Part shown: positions 8,360 to 16,468 of the stretch, piece by piece
How positions within the stretch are numbered: position 1 is the first letter of the stretch
Layout: each line of letters starts with the position of its first letter
Assembly: GCF_016587355.1 (NCBI RefSeq)
Contig: NZ_BNJF01000002.1
Location: forward strand, 1,178,001 to 1,242,000
Direction: 5' to 3'
Length of the DNA stretch: 64,000 nucleotides
DNA from: Ktedonospora formicarum
GTDB taxonomy: Bacteria > Chloroflexota > Ktedonobacteria > Ktedonobacterales > Ktedonobacteraceae
The notes under the pieces: generated by a model
Seen by the model: only the letters and a program-made list of their open reading frames with translations
Databases searched by the model: none
Told to the model about the DNA's origin: nothing
Translations under genes and position numbers: made by a program

Positions 8360-8504
8360 AGGTAAACATGGCTGGTGCGAAATCTGCGCTTTATTTTTCC
8401 CTTTAGAGAATGGGTCTGCTGTCTATTCTCTTCAGTCATAGGGAAGATAACGTTTTCTCAGTGTTGAGATGCTATGAGGTAATAGCGAAAGGAGTGCCTG
8501 TTTA

Positions 8505-9725
8505 ATGGATGTTCTGTCGCATCTCCGTGCCTTGAATGGCGATCAGCGTAATGCCTTTATTGCCTGCTTTTTGGGCTGGACCCTCGATGCCTTCGATTAT
8601 TTTATCCTCGTATTTGTGGTGCAGTCGATAGCAAAGGATTTTCAAGTTGGTGTGCCAGCGGTAACGATAGCGATAACGCTAACGCTGGCATTTCGCCCGG
8701 TTGGGGCTTTGATCTTTGGCCTGATCGCGGATCGCTTTGGGCGGCGACCGGCTTTGATGATTGATGTTATTTTCTATTCATTGATGGAGCTACTATCTGG
8801 TTTCGCCCCTTCTCTGACGGCGTTACTGGTATTACGCGCTCTCTTTGGGATTGCTATGGGAGGCGAGTGGGGCGTAGGGGCATCGCTCGCTATGGAGTCG
8901 ATACCCGAGCGGTCCAGGGGCTTTTTCTCTGGTGTTTTGCAGAGCGGCTATGTGATTGGCTATTTGCTCGCGGCAGTCGTCTTCGCCGTCGCCTATCCCT
9001 ATGTGGGGTGGCGCGGTATGTTCTTCATAGGTTCCATCCCGGCCTTGCTGGCGGTCTTTCTACGCCTGGGAGTCAAGGAATCACCGGCATGGCGGCAGGC
9101 CCAGGAACGAGGTCGTGCCAGCACTGGTAACATCTGGCATGCGATCATTCATCGTTTCCCACTCTTCCTTTATCTTGTGGTACTGATGACGGCCTTCCAG
9201 TTCATGAGCCATGGCACACAGGACCTCTACCCAACATTCTTGCAGGCGCAGCATAAACTCACGCCGCAGGTAACGGGAACTATCGCCATTATCTACAACA
9301 TCGGGGCCTTACTGGGCTGCGTGCTCTTTGGCACCCTCTCACAGAAGATTGGGCGGCGCAGGGCAATCATTATAGCTCAGGTCTTAGCCTTGCTGATAAC
9401 CCCTCTCTGGGCGTTCTCTTCAACAGTTCTGATGCTCACCATTGGAGCTTTCCTGATGCAATTTATGGTCCAGGGGGCCTTTGGTGTTATTCCGGCTCAC
9501 CTTAACGAACTCTCACCTGCCGAGGTACGTGGCACCTTCCCCGGTCTCACTTATCAGCTTGGGAACCTGATCGCGGCTGCGAACGCGACTATCTAAGCGA
9601 ATATTGCCGTGGCTTATGGGGGAAACTATGGCCTGGCTCTGGCTCTCGTTACGGGCATCTTCTTCGTGGTTACCATTGTCGTTACTGCTCTGGGTAAGGA
9701 GTCGCGTGACGCGTATAGGGTCTGA
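8505..9725 (+). pseudogene. MFS sugar/organic-acid transporter with in-frame stop at 9594-9596
   Basis: The intact frame encodes 363 residues and stops at TAA (9594-9596) after the sequence NLIAAANATI. The same frame then continues without interruption for another 42 codons to TGA at 9723-9725, encoding GGNYGLALALVTGIFFVVT, which is plainly the last transmembrane helix of the same transporter. A single C-to-T change, CAA (Gln) to TAA, would explain it. The rest is a normal 12-helix MFS protein of the sugar/sialate/lactate type, with DRFGRRPALM after helix 2 and GGEWGVGASLAMESIPERSRG around helix 4. It is the first gene of the LacI-controlled operon. It may be dead, function without its last helix, be read through, or reflect a sequence error. 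Confidence 0.8.
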
Positions 9726-9831
9726 GGCTAGCGACGAGACCGATCAAGGGGCTCATGAGCCTGCTGTGAATTAGTATTGGGCTGACACTTCAAAATCTAC
9801 AATTCCATAGAGTAATGGAAAGGATTATACG

Positions 9832-10992
9832 ATGGCGACGAGACGAATAGGCATAATCATGAATGGCGTGACAGGTCGTATGGGGACGAACCAGCATCTT
9901 GTGCGCTCTATTGTTGCGTTACGGAATGAGGGTGGGGTTCGATTGGCGAATGGGGACAGATTGATGCCTGACCCCATTCTGGTGGGGCGCAATGAAGAGA
10001 AGTTGAGGGCATTAGCGAAGGCTCATGGGATCGAGCGCTGGAGTAACGATCTTGCCGCTTGCCTGGCGAACTCCGAAGATGAGATTTATTTTGATGCGCA
10101 GACAACGACAAGGCGTGTGGAGAGCGTGAGCGCTGCCATTAGAGCAGGCAAGCATATCTATTGCGAGAAGCCAACCGCGACTGATACCGAGTCAGCGCTG
10201 GCTCTGGCGCGGCAGGCCAGCGCGGCGGGTGTTAAGCATGGTGTAGTACAGGACAAGCTATTCTTGCCGGGCCTGATGAAGCTTAAGCGCGTTATTGAGA
10301 GTGGCTTTTTCGGACGCATCCTCTCGGTGCGCGGCGAGTTTGGCTATTGGGTTTTCGAGGGAGATTGGCAGGAGGCCCAGCGCCCATCATGGAATTATCG
10401 CCAGGAAGAGGGCGGTGGCATCATTGTCGATATGCTCTGTCACTGGCGCTATGTACTGGCGAACCTCTTCGGAGAGATCCAGTCCCTGTCCTGTCTTGGC
10501 GCGACCCACATTCCGGAGCGCGTTGATGAGCGGGGGCATACCTACGCCGCCACTGCCGATGATGCTGCCTATGCGACCTTTGAGCTTGAGGGCGGGATCG
10601 TAGCTCACTTTAATTCGTCCTGGTGTGTGCGTGTCTACCGCGACGAACTCCTCTCAATCCAGGTTGATGGTACGCATGGTAGCGCGGTGGCGGGTTTGCG
10701 TGAATGCAAGGTCCAGAGCCGTGTCAACACGCCTCGCGCCATCTGGAATCCCGATGTTCCCAACCCTATCGATTTCTACGCTAGCTGGCAGGATGTGCCC
10801 GATAATGAGGTCTTCGCCAATGCCTTCAAAGTGCAATGGGAACTATTCCTCAAGCATGTTGTGGATGATGAGCCGTTTGCCTGGGATCTGCTGGCAGGTG
10901 CCAGAGGCGTACAAGTCGCGGAATTAGGGTTGCGCTCATGGCGCGAGCGGCGTTGGGTTGATGTGCCAGACCTGATAGACGAAGCGCGCTAG
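9832..10992 (+). CDS. Gfo/Idh/MocA-family oxidoreductase
   Basis: This 386-residue protein has an N-terminal Rossmann fold (IIMNGVTGRMGTN, residues 7-19) and the family motif YCEKPTATD near residue 110, whose lysine is usually catalytic. The C-terminal alpha/beta domain contains FGYWVFEGDWQ and the histidine-bearing GGGIIVDMLCHWRYVL, where family members keep an active-site His. Such enzymes oxidise or reduce sugars, inositols or their keto forms with NAD(P). It lies about 105 bases after the end of the damaged transporter and 18 bases before the DUF993 gene. A role in oxidising the imported sugar is inferred. Confidence 0.9.
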   Translation: MATRRIGIIMNGVTGRMGTNQHLVRSIVALRNEGGVRLANGDRLMPDPILVGRNEEKLRALAKAHGIERWSNDLAACLANSEDEIYFDAQTTTRRVESVSAAIRAGKHIYCEKPTATDTESALALARQASAAGVKHGVVQDKLFLPGLMKLKRVIESGFFGRILSVRGEFGYWVFEGDWQEAQRPSWNYRQEEGGGIIVDMLCHWRYVLANLFGEIQSLSCLGATHIPERVDERGHTYAATADDAAYATFELEGGIVAHFNSSWCVRVYRDELLSIQVDGTHGSAVAGLRECKVQSRVNTPRAIWNPDVPNPIDFYASWQDVPDNEVFANAFKVQWELFLKHVVDDEPFAWDLLAGARGVQVAELGLRSWRERRWVDVPDLIDEAR

Positions 10993-11010
10993 GCGAGGAA
11001 GGAAGCATAC

Positions 11011-12177
11011 ATGAGCTATCAGCTACGGCTACCACGCGCGGACCATACCCTTGAGACCTATACACTCTCTGAGTACATGCCATTTTCCGCCAGTAGTCCT
11101 CCGGCGCGTGAGCGGAAGGCCTACGCGGCAGCGCACGTCGTCGCGGACCCCTATGCAGATAATACTCCTGGAAGCCCCGCCACTCTGGACTGGGAGGCTA
11201 CCATGGCGTACCGCCGACATCTGTGGGGTTTGGGTTTCACGGTTGCTGAGGCAATGGATACGGCTCAGCGCGGTATGGGCCTGGATTGGAGCGCTACCAG
11301 GGAATTGATTCGGCGCTCACTGGCGGAGGCGCGAGCCTGCGGGGGAGATGTGGCCTGTGGCGCGGGCACTGATCACCTCATACCTAGCCCGAGTGTGACA
11401 CTTGCGGAGGTCAGAGCGGCCTATGAGGAGCAGTGCGCGTATGTCGAAGGGCAGGGAGGACGCGTCATACTGATGGCAAGTCGGGCGCTCGCAGCCTGCG
11501 CGCGCGGACCAGAAGACTACGCGAGTGTCTATGGCGCTATTCTTGCTCAGGTAAAGCAGCCTGTGATCCTACACTGGCTTGGCGAGATGTTTGATCCGGC
11601 ACTGGCAGGCTACTGGGGGCATCGCGAGCATGGCGAGGCCATGAAGGTATGCCTGGAAGTGATTCGACGACATGCCGCGAAGGTTGAGGGTATCAAAATC
11701 TCGCTGCTGAATGCGGAACGCGAGATTGAGATGAGGCGGCAACTGCCTGAGGGCGTGCGGATGTACACAGGGGACGACTTCAACTTCGCCAGCCTTATTC
11801 GCGGCGATGAGCAGGGATACAGTCACGCCTTACTGGGCATCTTCGATGCCATCGCGCCTGCCGCCGCCGCCGCGCTCCACGCCCTCGACGAGGAGGAATG
11901 GGAACGCTATGAGTCAATCCTGGCTCCCACTGTTCCGCTCTCGCGCCATATCTTCCAGGCTCCCACCTATTCCTATAAAACGGGTGTCGTTTTTATGGCC
12001 TATCTCAACGGGCATCAGGAGCATTTCCGCATGGTCAACGGACAGGAGAGCGCCCGCTCGCTGGTCCATCTCGCGGACCTGTTTATGCTGGCGGATAGTG
12101 CTGGCTTGCTTGCGAATCCCGATCTAGCCTGTGAGCGAATGCGGCGCGTGCTGGCCCTGGCAGGAATTGCCGGATAA
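11011..12177 (+). CDS. DUF993 family protein (DHDPS-like TIM barrel)
   Basis: The 388-residue product matches what I know of DUF993, a family related to dihydrodipicolinate synthase-type aldolases with no established reaction. Recognisable stretches are DWEATMAYRRHLWGLGFTVA, CGAGTDHL, QPVILHWLGEMFDPALAGYWG and VEGIKISLLNAERE. The lysine in KISLLNAE falls where class I aldolases of this fold form a Schiff base. GGAAGG precedes the ATG. It sits between an oxidoreductase and a sugar-isomerase-like gene with gaps of 18 and 14 bases, so a retro-aldol or related step on an oxidised sugar is a reasonable inference. Confidence 0.82.
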   Translation: MSYQLRLPRADHTLETYTLSEYMPFSASSPPARERKAYAAAHVVADPYADNTPGSPATLDWEATMAYRRHLWGLGFTVAEAMDTAQRGMGLDWSATRELIRRSLAEARACGGDVACGAGTDHLIPSPSVTLAEVRAAYEEQCAYVEGQGGRVILMASRALAACARGPEDYASVYGAILAQVKQPVILHWLGEMFDPALAGYWGHREHGEAMKVCLEVIRRHAAKVEGIKISLLNAEREIEMRRQLPEGVRMYTGDDFNFASLIRGDEQGYSHALLGIFDAIAPAAAAALHALDEEEWERYESILAPTVPLSRHIFQAPTYSYKTGVVFMAYLNGHQEHFRMVNGQESARSLVHLADLFMLADSAGLLANPDLACERMRRVLALAGIAG

Positions 12178-12191
12178 GGAGGGAATGAGTT

Positions 12192-13016
12192 ATGCAAGAA
12201 CCATTGCGCGATCTTTCGCGCCTGAGTTTGAATCAGATGACCACGAAGCCGTGGAGCGTGCGCGAGGCTGTCGAAGGTTGCGTGCAGGCTGGCATTCCTT
12301 ACATCGGCCTCTGGCGCGACAAGGTTGAGGCTACGGGCCTACAGGAGAGCGCGCGTATCGTGCAGGATGCGGGATTGCGAGTTTCCAGCCTGTGCCGTGG
12401 TGGTTGGTTCTGCGCCGGAAGTGAGCGTGAGCGGCAAGAGCGTCTCGATGACAATCGGCGAGCCATTGAGGAGGCCGCTACCCTGGGTACTGATACGCTG
12501 GTGCTGGTTTGTGGTCCCGCCGCCGACCGCAATTTGCCAGCCGCGAGAGCCTATGTCGAGGAAAGTATAGCCACGCTCCTGCCCTACGCGCAAGAGTATG
12601 GTGTGCGCCTTGGCATAGAGCCACTTCACCCGATGTATGCCGGGGATCGTTCAGTGATTGTCACACTGGGGCAGGCCAATGGGTTTGTACGGCGTCTCGC
12701 ACATCCTAATGTTGGCGTCGTTATCGATGCTTACCATGTCTGGTGGGACCCTGAGCTTGAGCGCGAGATTGAAGCCGCACGCGGGCATATCCTGGGCTTT
12801 CATGTCTGCGACTGGCTTGTGCCAACGCCAGATATGCTCAATGGACGTGGCATGATGGGAGATGGCGTCATTGAGCTACGGCGCTTGCGTCAGCTTGTAG
12901 AGGCTGCCGTATATCGAGGTCCTATCGAAGTTGAGATTTTCAACGAGGCGCTCTGGCAAATGCCCGGTGCGCAGATCTTGAGCCTGATGAGTGAGCGCTA
13001 TTTGAGCTGTGTCTAA
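12192..13016 (+). CDS. Sugar phosphate isomerase/epimerase family protein (AP endonuclease 2-like TIM barrel)
   Basis: This 274-residue protein has the xylose-isomerase-like TIM-barrel fold. Putative metal ligands appear in order: Glu in LGIEPLHPMYAG, Asp in VVIDAYHVWWDPE, His in GFHVCDW and Glu in IEVEIFNEALW. Relatives include IolE/IolI-type and 3-keto-sugar epimerases or dehydratases. AAGGAGGG precedes the ATG and the gap to DUF993 is 14 bases, making it the last gene of the LacI-controlled operon. A strong hairpin follows. The substrate cannot be read from the sequence. Confidence 0.88.
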   Translation: MQEPLRDLSRLSLNQMTTKPWSVREAVEGCVQAGIPYIGLWRDKVEATGLQESARIVQDAGLRVSSLCRGGWFCAGSERERQERLDDNRRAIEEAATLGTDTLVLVCGPAADRNLPAARAYVEESIATLLPYAQEYGVRLGIEPLHPMYAGDRSVIVTLGQANGFVRRLAHPNVGVVIDAYHVWWDPELEREIEAARGHILGFHVCDWLVPTPDMLNGRGMMGDGVIELRRLRQLVEAAVYRGPIEVEIFNEALWQMPGAQILSLMSERYLSCV

Positions 13017-13020
13017 TTGC

Positions 13021-13056
13021 TTTCCGGTCCGGGATGCTGGCACCCCGGACCGGAAA
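13021..13056. terminator. Bidirectional terminator hairpin
   Basis: A perfect 13-base inverted repeat, TTTCCGGTCCGGG (13021-13033) and its complement (13044-13056), has a 10-base loop. It lies between two convergent genes and probably terminates both. There is no long T-run after it on the plus strand. Confidence 0.7.
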
Positions 13057-13060
13057 ACGC

Positions 13061-13480
13061 CTAGCCTGTGGCATCCTGAGATTGAGTTGTGACTGCGAGA
13101 CCCTCGGGAGAGAAACTGAGAACAATGGCGACCAGCCCAATGAAGAGGTGGAGTATATGGTCCGCCAGATTCGCATGCATGATGCCGAGGAGCCGACCAT
13201 CAAAGTAGAGTGTAGGGTAGGCCAGCCCTAGCAGCCCCACAACGAGATAGATAATCCCAATGATCTGATTAAAGCGCTTTGACCAGTCAGGACCCAGCAC
13301 TGTAACGATCATTGCCACTGTGCCCGTAAAAAAGAAGAAGAAGTTGTGGACTATATCCACATCGAAGATGAGTAGGCTACCAACCTGCATAGTGGAGGTT
13401 ACAGCGATTCCCCAGGTGCCTACAATAAGGAAAATGACCGCGATAGCCAGGGTAAAATAGCGATTTACTGTCCAGGGCAT
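13061..13480 (-). CDS. DUF4383 membrane protein
   Basis: The 139-residue protein has four hydrophobic helices: YFTLAIAVIFLIVGTWG, VHNFFFFFTGTVAMIVTVL, IIGIIYLVVGLLGLAYP and HILHLFIGLVAIVLSF. The order and the HxxLHL-type motif before the last helix (ADHILHLFIG) match DUF4383, a family of unknown function common in Actinobacteria and Chloroflexota. AAAGGAGG lies seven bases before the ATG at 13480, so this start is preferred to one 11 codons upstream. It is convergent with the sugar operon and probably a single-gene transcript. Confidence 0.8.
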   Translation of the reverse strand: MPWTVNRYFTLAIAVIFLIVGTWGIAVTSTMQVGSLLIFDVDIVHNFFFFFTGTVAMIVTVLGPDWSKRFNQIIGIIYLVVGLLGLAYPTLYFDGRLLGIMHANLADHILHLFIGLVAIVLSFSPEGLAVTTQSQDATG

Positions 13481-13888
13481 ACCCGCGCCTCCTTTGGCTA
13501 CGCCACGACTCAATTTAAGCTCCCATTGTACAGGTTATTGCTTTCATATGTTGCGTGACGTATGCATGTAATATATTCTTCGCCTATAAATCACCTACAA
13601 AATACGTATTTCCTTGTAAACGATCTACAAAAGCTTTAAAGGAGAGGATGAGATTAGAGGCAGGAGTGATAACTTTTTCCTGCTCTGGTGTATTTCGCAG
13701 TATAATATTACCAGATATGCACTAAATTCCGCAATGGTAAGGCAAAATATTGCACTCCTACCTTTACTCTTGGTACCAAAGGAAAAACAAGCCGAAGTGA
13801 TGAACTGATGCCAAGAATTGGAATACCCTGCACAATAATGAGGAATACGAAGGTTACAGAATGCAATCTCAGGAGATAAACCGACCTA
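13481..13888. other. Gene-free region upstream of the CDF exporter
   Basis: No convincing coding sequence is visible in these 400 AT-rich bases. A 12-base palindrome, AAATACGTATTT, lies at 13600-13611 and may be a protein-binding site. Otherwise I see nothing structured. Confidence 0.5.
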
Positions 13889-13931
13889 TTGCATTCATTA
13901 TGCTTGGACCGTATAATTAAGCATATGCTAA
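13889..13931 (+). promoter_or_regulatory. Promoter and candidate operator of the CDF exporter
   Basis: TTGCAT (13889-13894) and TATAAT (13912-13917) are 17 bases apart. Directly downstream, over the expected start site, is the palindrome AGCATATGCT (13920-13929), flanked by TA and AA. Its place suits a metal-sensing repressor, but no such regulator is encoded nearby. Confidence 0.65.
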
Positions 13932-13968
13932 ATTGAATAATCTATGTAAGGAAAGGGCAGTAAAAAGA

Positions 13969-14949
13969 ATGCAGGAGAAACATCAACATAATCATGCGCA
14001 TGGACATGTGCACAATATGGCGAAGCAAACCTTGCGCCTGGCCTTTTTCCTCACCTTTTTTATCCTCGCGGCCGAACTCATCGGCGGTATCATGGCAAAT
14101 TCATTGGCTCTGCTCTCTGACGCAGGCCATGTTGTCACAGACCTTTTCGCATTAGGGCTAGCCTGGTTCGCAGCCGTACAGGCTGAAAGACCCGCCAACG
14201 CCCGTAAGACCTTTGGCTATCACCGTGTAGGTATTCTTGCGGCCATGGTCAATGCTATCACACTCATTTTAATAACTTTCTGGATTCTGTGGGAGGCTAT
14301 TCAGCGCTTCCAGCATCCAGAGCCGATACAGCCTTTGGTTATGTTTGTATCAGCGGGAGTGGGTATCGTAGTCAATTTGTTTATTGGCTTTGGTTTACAG
14401 AAAGAAGGCGATAACCTCAATACCCGTGCCGCTGCCCTGCACGTATTTGGTGATGTAGGGGCTTCGGTTGGTGTTATTCTCGCGGGCCTCATCATCATGT
14501 TTACAGGCTGGACCATCGCAGATCCTATTCTCTCAATTGGTATCGCGGGTCTCATAGCGCTAAGCGCCTGGCGTATTTTCCGCGAAACAACTGATATCTT
14601 GTTGGAGGCAGCACCCAAAGATGTCAATATGGAGACTTTAGTCGATGACATGAAGAGTGTCGAAGGTGTCCAGGATGTTCATGATTTGCACGTTTGGAGT
14701 ATCACCAGTGGAATGTATGCTCTCTCCTGCCATGTGCATATTGATGATCAGTTAATGAGCCAGAGCGCGCTCATTTTGCAAAATCTGGAGACGATGTTGA
14801 AGAAAGACCATAACATTGGTCACACGACAATCCAGTTTGAGTGCCACACAGCAGCAAAAAAATCCTGCTCCTCACAGGGCCTCTACTGTTGCATGGAGCA
14901 CACCCATAATCATGAGCATGATGAGATAGTGGCAGCACGGGCGCAGTAA
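13969..14949 (+). CDS. Cation diffusion facilitator (CzcD/ZitB-like zinc exporter)
   Basis: From the ATG at 13969 the protein has 326 residues. The N-terminus is histidine-rich (QEKHQHNHAHGHVHN) and six transmembrane helices follow. The metal-site signatures are intact: NSLALLSDAGHVVTDLFALG in helix 2 (H-x3-D) and ALHVFGDVGASVGVI in helix 5. A cytoplasmic domain follows (VHDLHVWSITSGMYALSCHV), and the tail is again histidine-rich (HTHNHEHDE). These features fit a Zn/Cd/Co-proton antiporter of the CzcD group. AAGGAAAGG lies about 12 bases upstream of the ATG; an in-frame TTG 12 codons earlier is a weaker choice. A strong hairpin ends the transcript. Confidence 0.93.
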   Translation: MQEKHQHNHAHGHVHNMAKQTLRLAFFLTFFILAAELIGGIMANSLALLSDAGHVVTDLFALGLAWFAAVQAERPANARKTFGYHRVGILAAMVNAITLILITFWILWEAIQRFQHPEPIQPLVMFVSAGVGIVVNLFIGFGLQKEGDNLNTRAAALHVFGDVGASVGVILAGLIIMFTGWTIADPILSIGIAGLIALSAWRIFRETTDILLEAAPKDVNMETLVDDMKSVEGVQDVHDLHVWSITSGMYALSCHVHIDDQLMSQSALILQNLETMLKKDHNIGHTTIQFECHTAAKKSCSSQGLYCCMEHTHNHEHDEIVAARAQ

Positions 14950-14965
14950 TGCATATACAGGCACA

Positions 14966-15022
14966 CATAGGGAAAGGGTACTGGTAACGCTCCGCAGCGA
15001 CTACCAGTATCCTTTCCCTATG
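14966..15022 (+). terminator. Terminator after the CDF gene
   Basis: A long, almost perfect hairpin pairs 14966-14986 (CATAGGGAAAGGG...) with 15002-15022 around a 15-base loop. It begins 16 bases after the CDF stop. The following sequence is only moderately T-rich. Confidence 0.75.
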
Positions 15023-15153
15023 TTATACAATTATGCTCTACAGGTTGAGGATAAGTAGTTAGAGAAGAGTGAGGCATGGGGGATAGTGAGGAAGAAACGA
15101 GAACATGCCATCGATAGCTTGAATATATACTTTTGAAGGGACTTATAAACATT

Positions 15154-16389
15154 ATGAAGCGTGTAGTTGTGACAGGCATGGGAATGGTGACATCCCTGGG
15201 ACATACAGTTGAAGAGACCTGGAAGGGATTACTTCAGGGTCGTTCTGGAATTAGTCCAATCACAAGTTTTGACGCGAGCGAGTACCTTGTACGGTTCGCG
15301 GGCGAAGTGAAGGACTTTGACGCGAGCCAGTATATGGATCGCAAGGAGGCGCGTAGGAATGACCCATTCACGCACATTGCAGTCGGAGCGGCGAGGCAGG
15401 CGCTTGCCCAGTCTGGCCTAGAGATCACGAAAGACCTGGCCCCAGAGGTTGGAGTATACATTGGCAGTGGTGTGGGCGGATTGAATACAATACACGATCA
15501 GATCTATGTATTGAAAGACAAAGGCCCCTCGCGTGTCAGCCCTTTTACTATCCCAATGTTAATGATGAATGCCGCGTCAGGAATGGTTTCTCTGCTAACG
15601 GGAGCGCAGGGACCAGTGTGGGCCGCCGCTTCGGCCTGCGCGACCGGTGGTAACGCGCTTGGTGAGGCGTGGGAGACTATTCGGCGCGGAACAGCACGTG
15701 TTATGCTCGCCGGTGGCTCAGAGAAAGCTGTTACGCCTTTGGGAATGGCTGCATTCGCCAATATGCATGCTCTCTCGCGGCGTAATGATGAGCCACAGCG
15801 AGCAAGTCGCCCATTCGATGCTCAGCGCGATGGCTTTGTGATGGGAGAAGGCGCGGGTATGCTTGTGCTGGAAGATCTGGACTTCGCGTTAGAGCGTGGC
15901 GCTCCCATCATCGCCGAGATGGTTGGCTATGGTTCGACTGCGGATGCCTACCACGTTACTGAACCCGCGCCCGGCGGCGAAGGCATGGCGCGCGCCATAC
16001 GTCGCGCGTTACAGACTGCTGACCTCACTCCTGAGCAGATTGATTACATCAACGCGCATGGCACTTCGACGTCTTTTAATGATTCCACAGAGACGCAGGC
16101 GATTAAAGCCGCCCTGGGCGAGCATGCGTATAAGATCCCGATTAGCTCAACCAAATCTATGCTTGGGCATACCTTTGGGGCCGCTGGCGCGATTGAAGCC
16201 GCGATTTCCATTCTTAGCATTACGAATAGCATTATGCCGCCCACAATCAACCTTGAGAATCCCGATCCCGCGTGTGACCTTGATTACATTCCCAATCAGG
16301 CGCGCTCTGGCAATGTACGGGTCGCGATATCCAATTCAATGGGTTTTGGCGGTCACAATACTTGCCTGGCATTCCAGCGCTACGAGTAG
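15154..16389 (+). CDS. fabF: Beta-ketoacyl-ACP synthase II
   Basis: This 411-residue condensing enzyme elongates acyl-ACP with malonyl-ACP in type II fatty acid synthesis. Numbering from the ATG at 15154, the triad is Cys162 (AASACATGG), His302 (INAHGTSTSFND) and His339 (SSTKSMLGHTFGA), within one position of E. coli FabF. Length and motifs are those of a housekeeping FabF. The N-terminus MKRVVVTGMGMVTSLG is the usual one, so a TTG seven codons upstream is not used. It stands alone without other fab genes, so it could also serve a specialised lipid or polyketide, though no such genes are here. Confidence 0.93.
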   Translation: MKRVVVTGMGMVTSLGHTVEETWKGLLQGRSGISPITSFDASEYLVRFAGEVKDFDASQYMDRKEARRNDPFTHIAVGAARQALAQSGLEITKDLAPEVGVYIGSGVGGLNTIHDQIYVLKDKGPSRVSPFTIPMLMMNAASGMVSLLTGAQGPVWAAASACATGGNALGEAWETIRRGTARVMLAGGSEKAVTPLGMAAFANMHALSRRNDEPQRASRPFDAQRDGFVMGEGAGMLVLEDLDFALERGAPIIAEMVGYGSTADAYHVTEPAPGGEGMARAIRRALQTADLTPEQIDYINAHGTSTSFNDSTETQAIKAALGEHAYKIPISSTKSMLGHTFGAAGAIEAAISILSITNSIMPPTINLENPDPACDLDYIPNQARSGNVRVAISNSMGFGGHNTCLAFQRYE

Positions 16390-16413
16390 CATACAAATCC
16401 TCTAAAATGAAGT

Positions 16414-16448
16414 AGGGCTACGCGTTCACCAGGAAACAGCGTAGCCCT
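16414..16448 (+). terminator. Terminator after fabF
   Basis: AGGGCTACGC (16414-16423) pairs perfectly with GCGTAGCCCT (16439-16448). The hairpin is followed by TGTTGTT. It sits between the convergent fabF and aminotransferase genes. Confidence 0.75.
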
Positions 16449-16468
16449 GTTGTTATCTCGAAGTGTGA

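Noticed and set aside
13933..13968. TTG start extending the CDF exporter by 12 residues.
   Set aside because: It lies about nine bases from the predicted transcription start with no ribosome site. The ATG at 13969 directly precedes the His-rich N-terminus and has AAGGAAAGG upstream.
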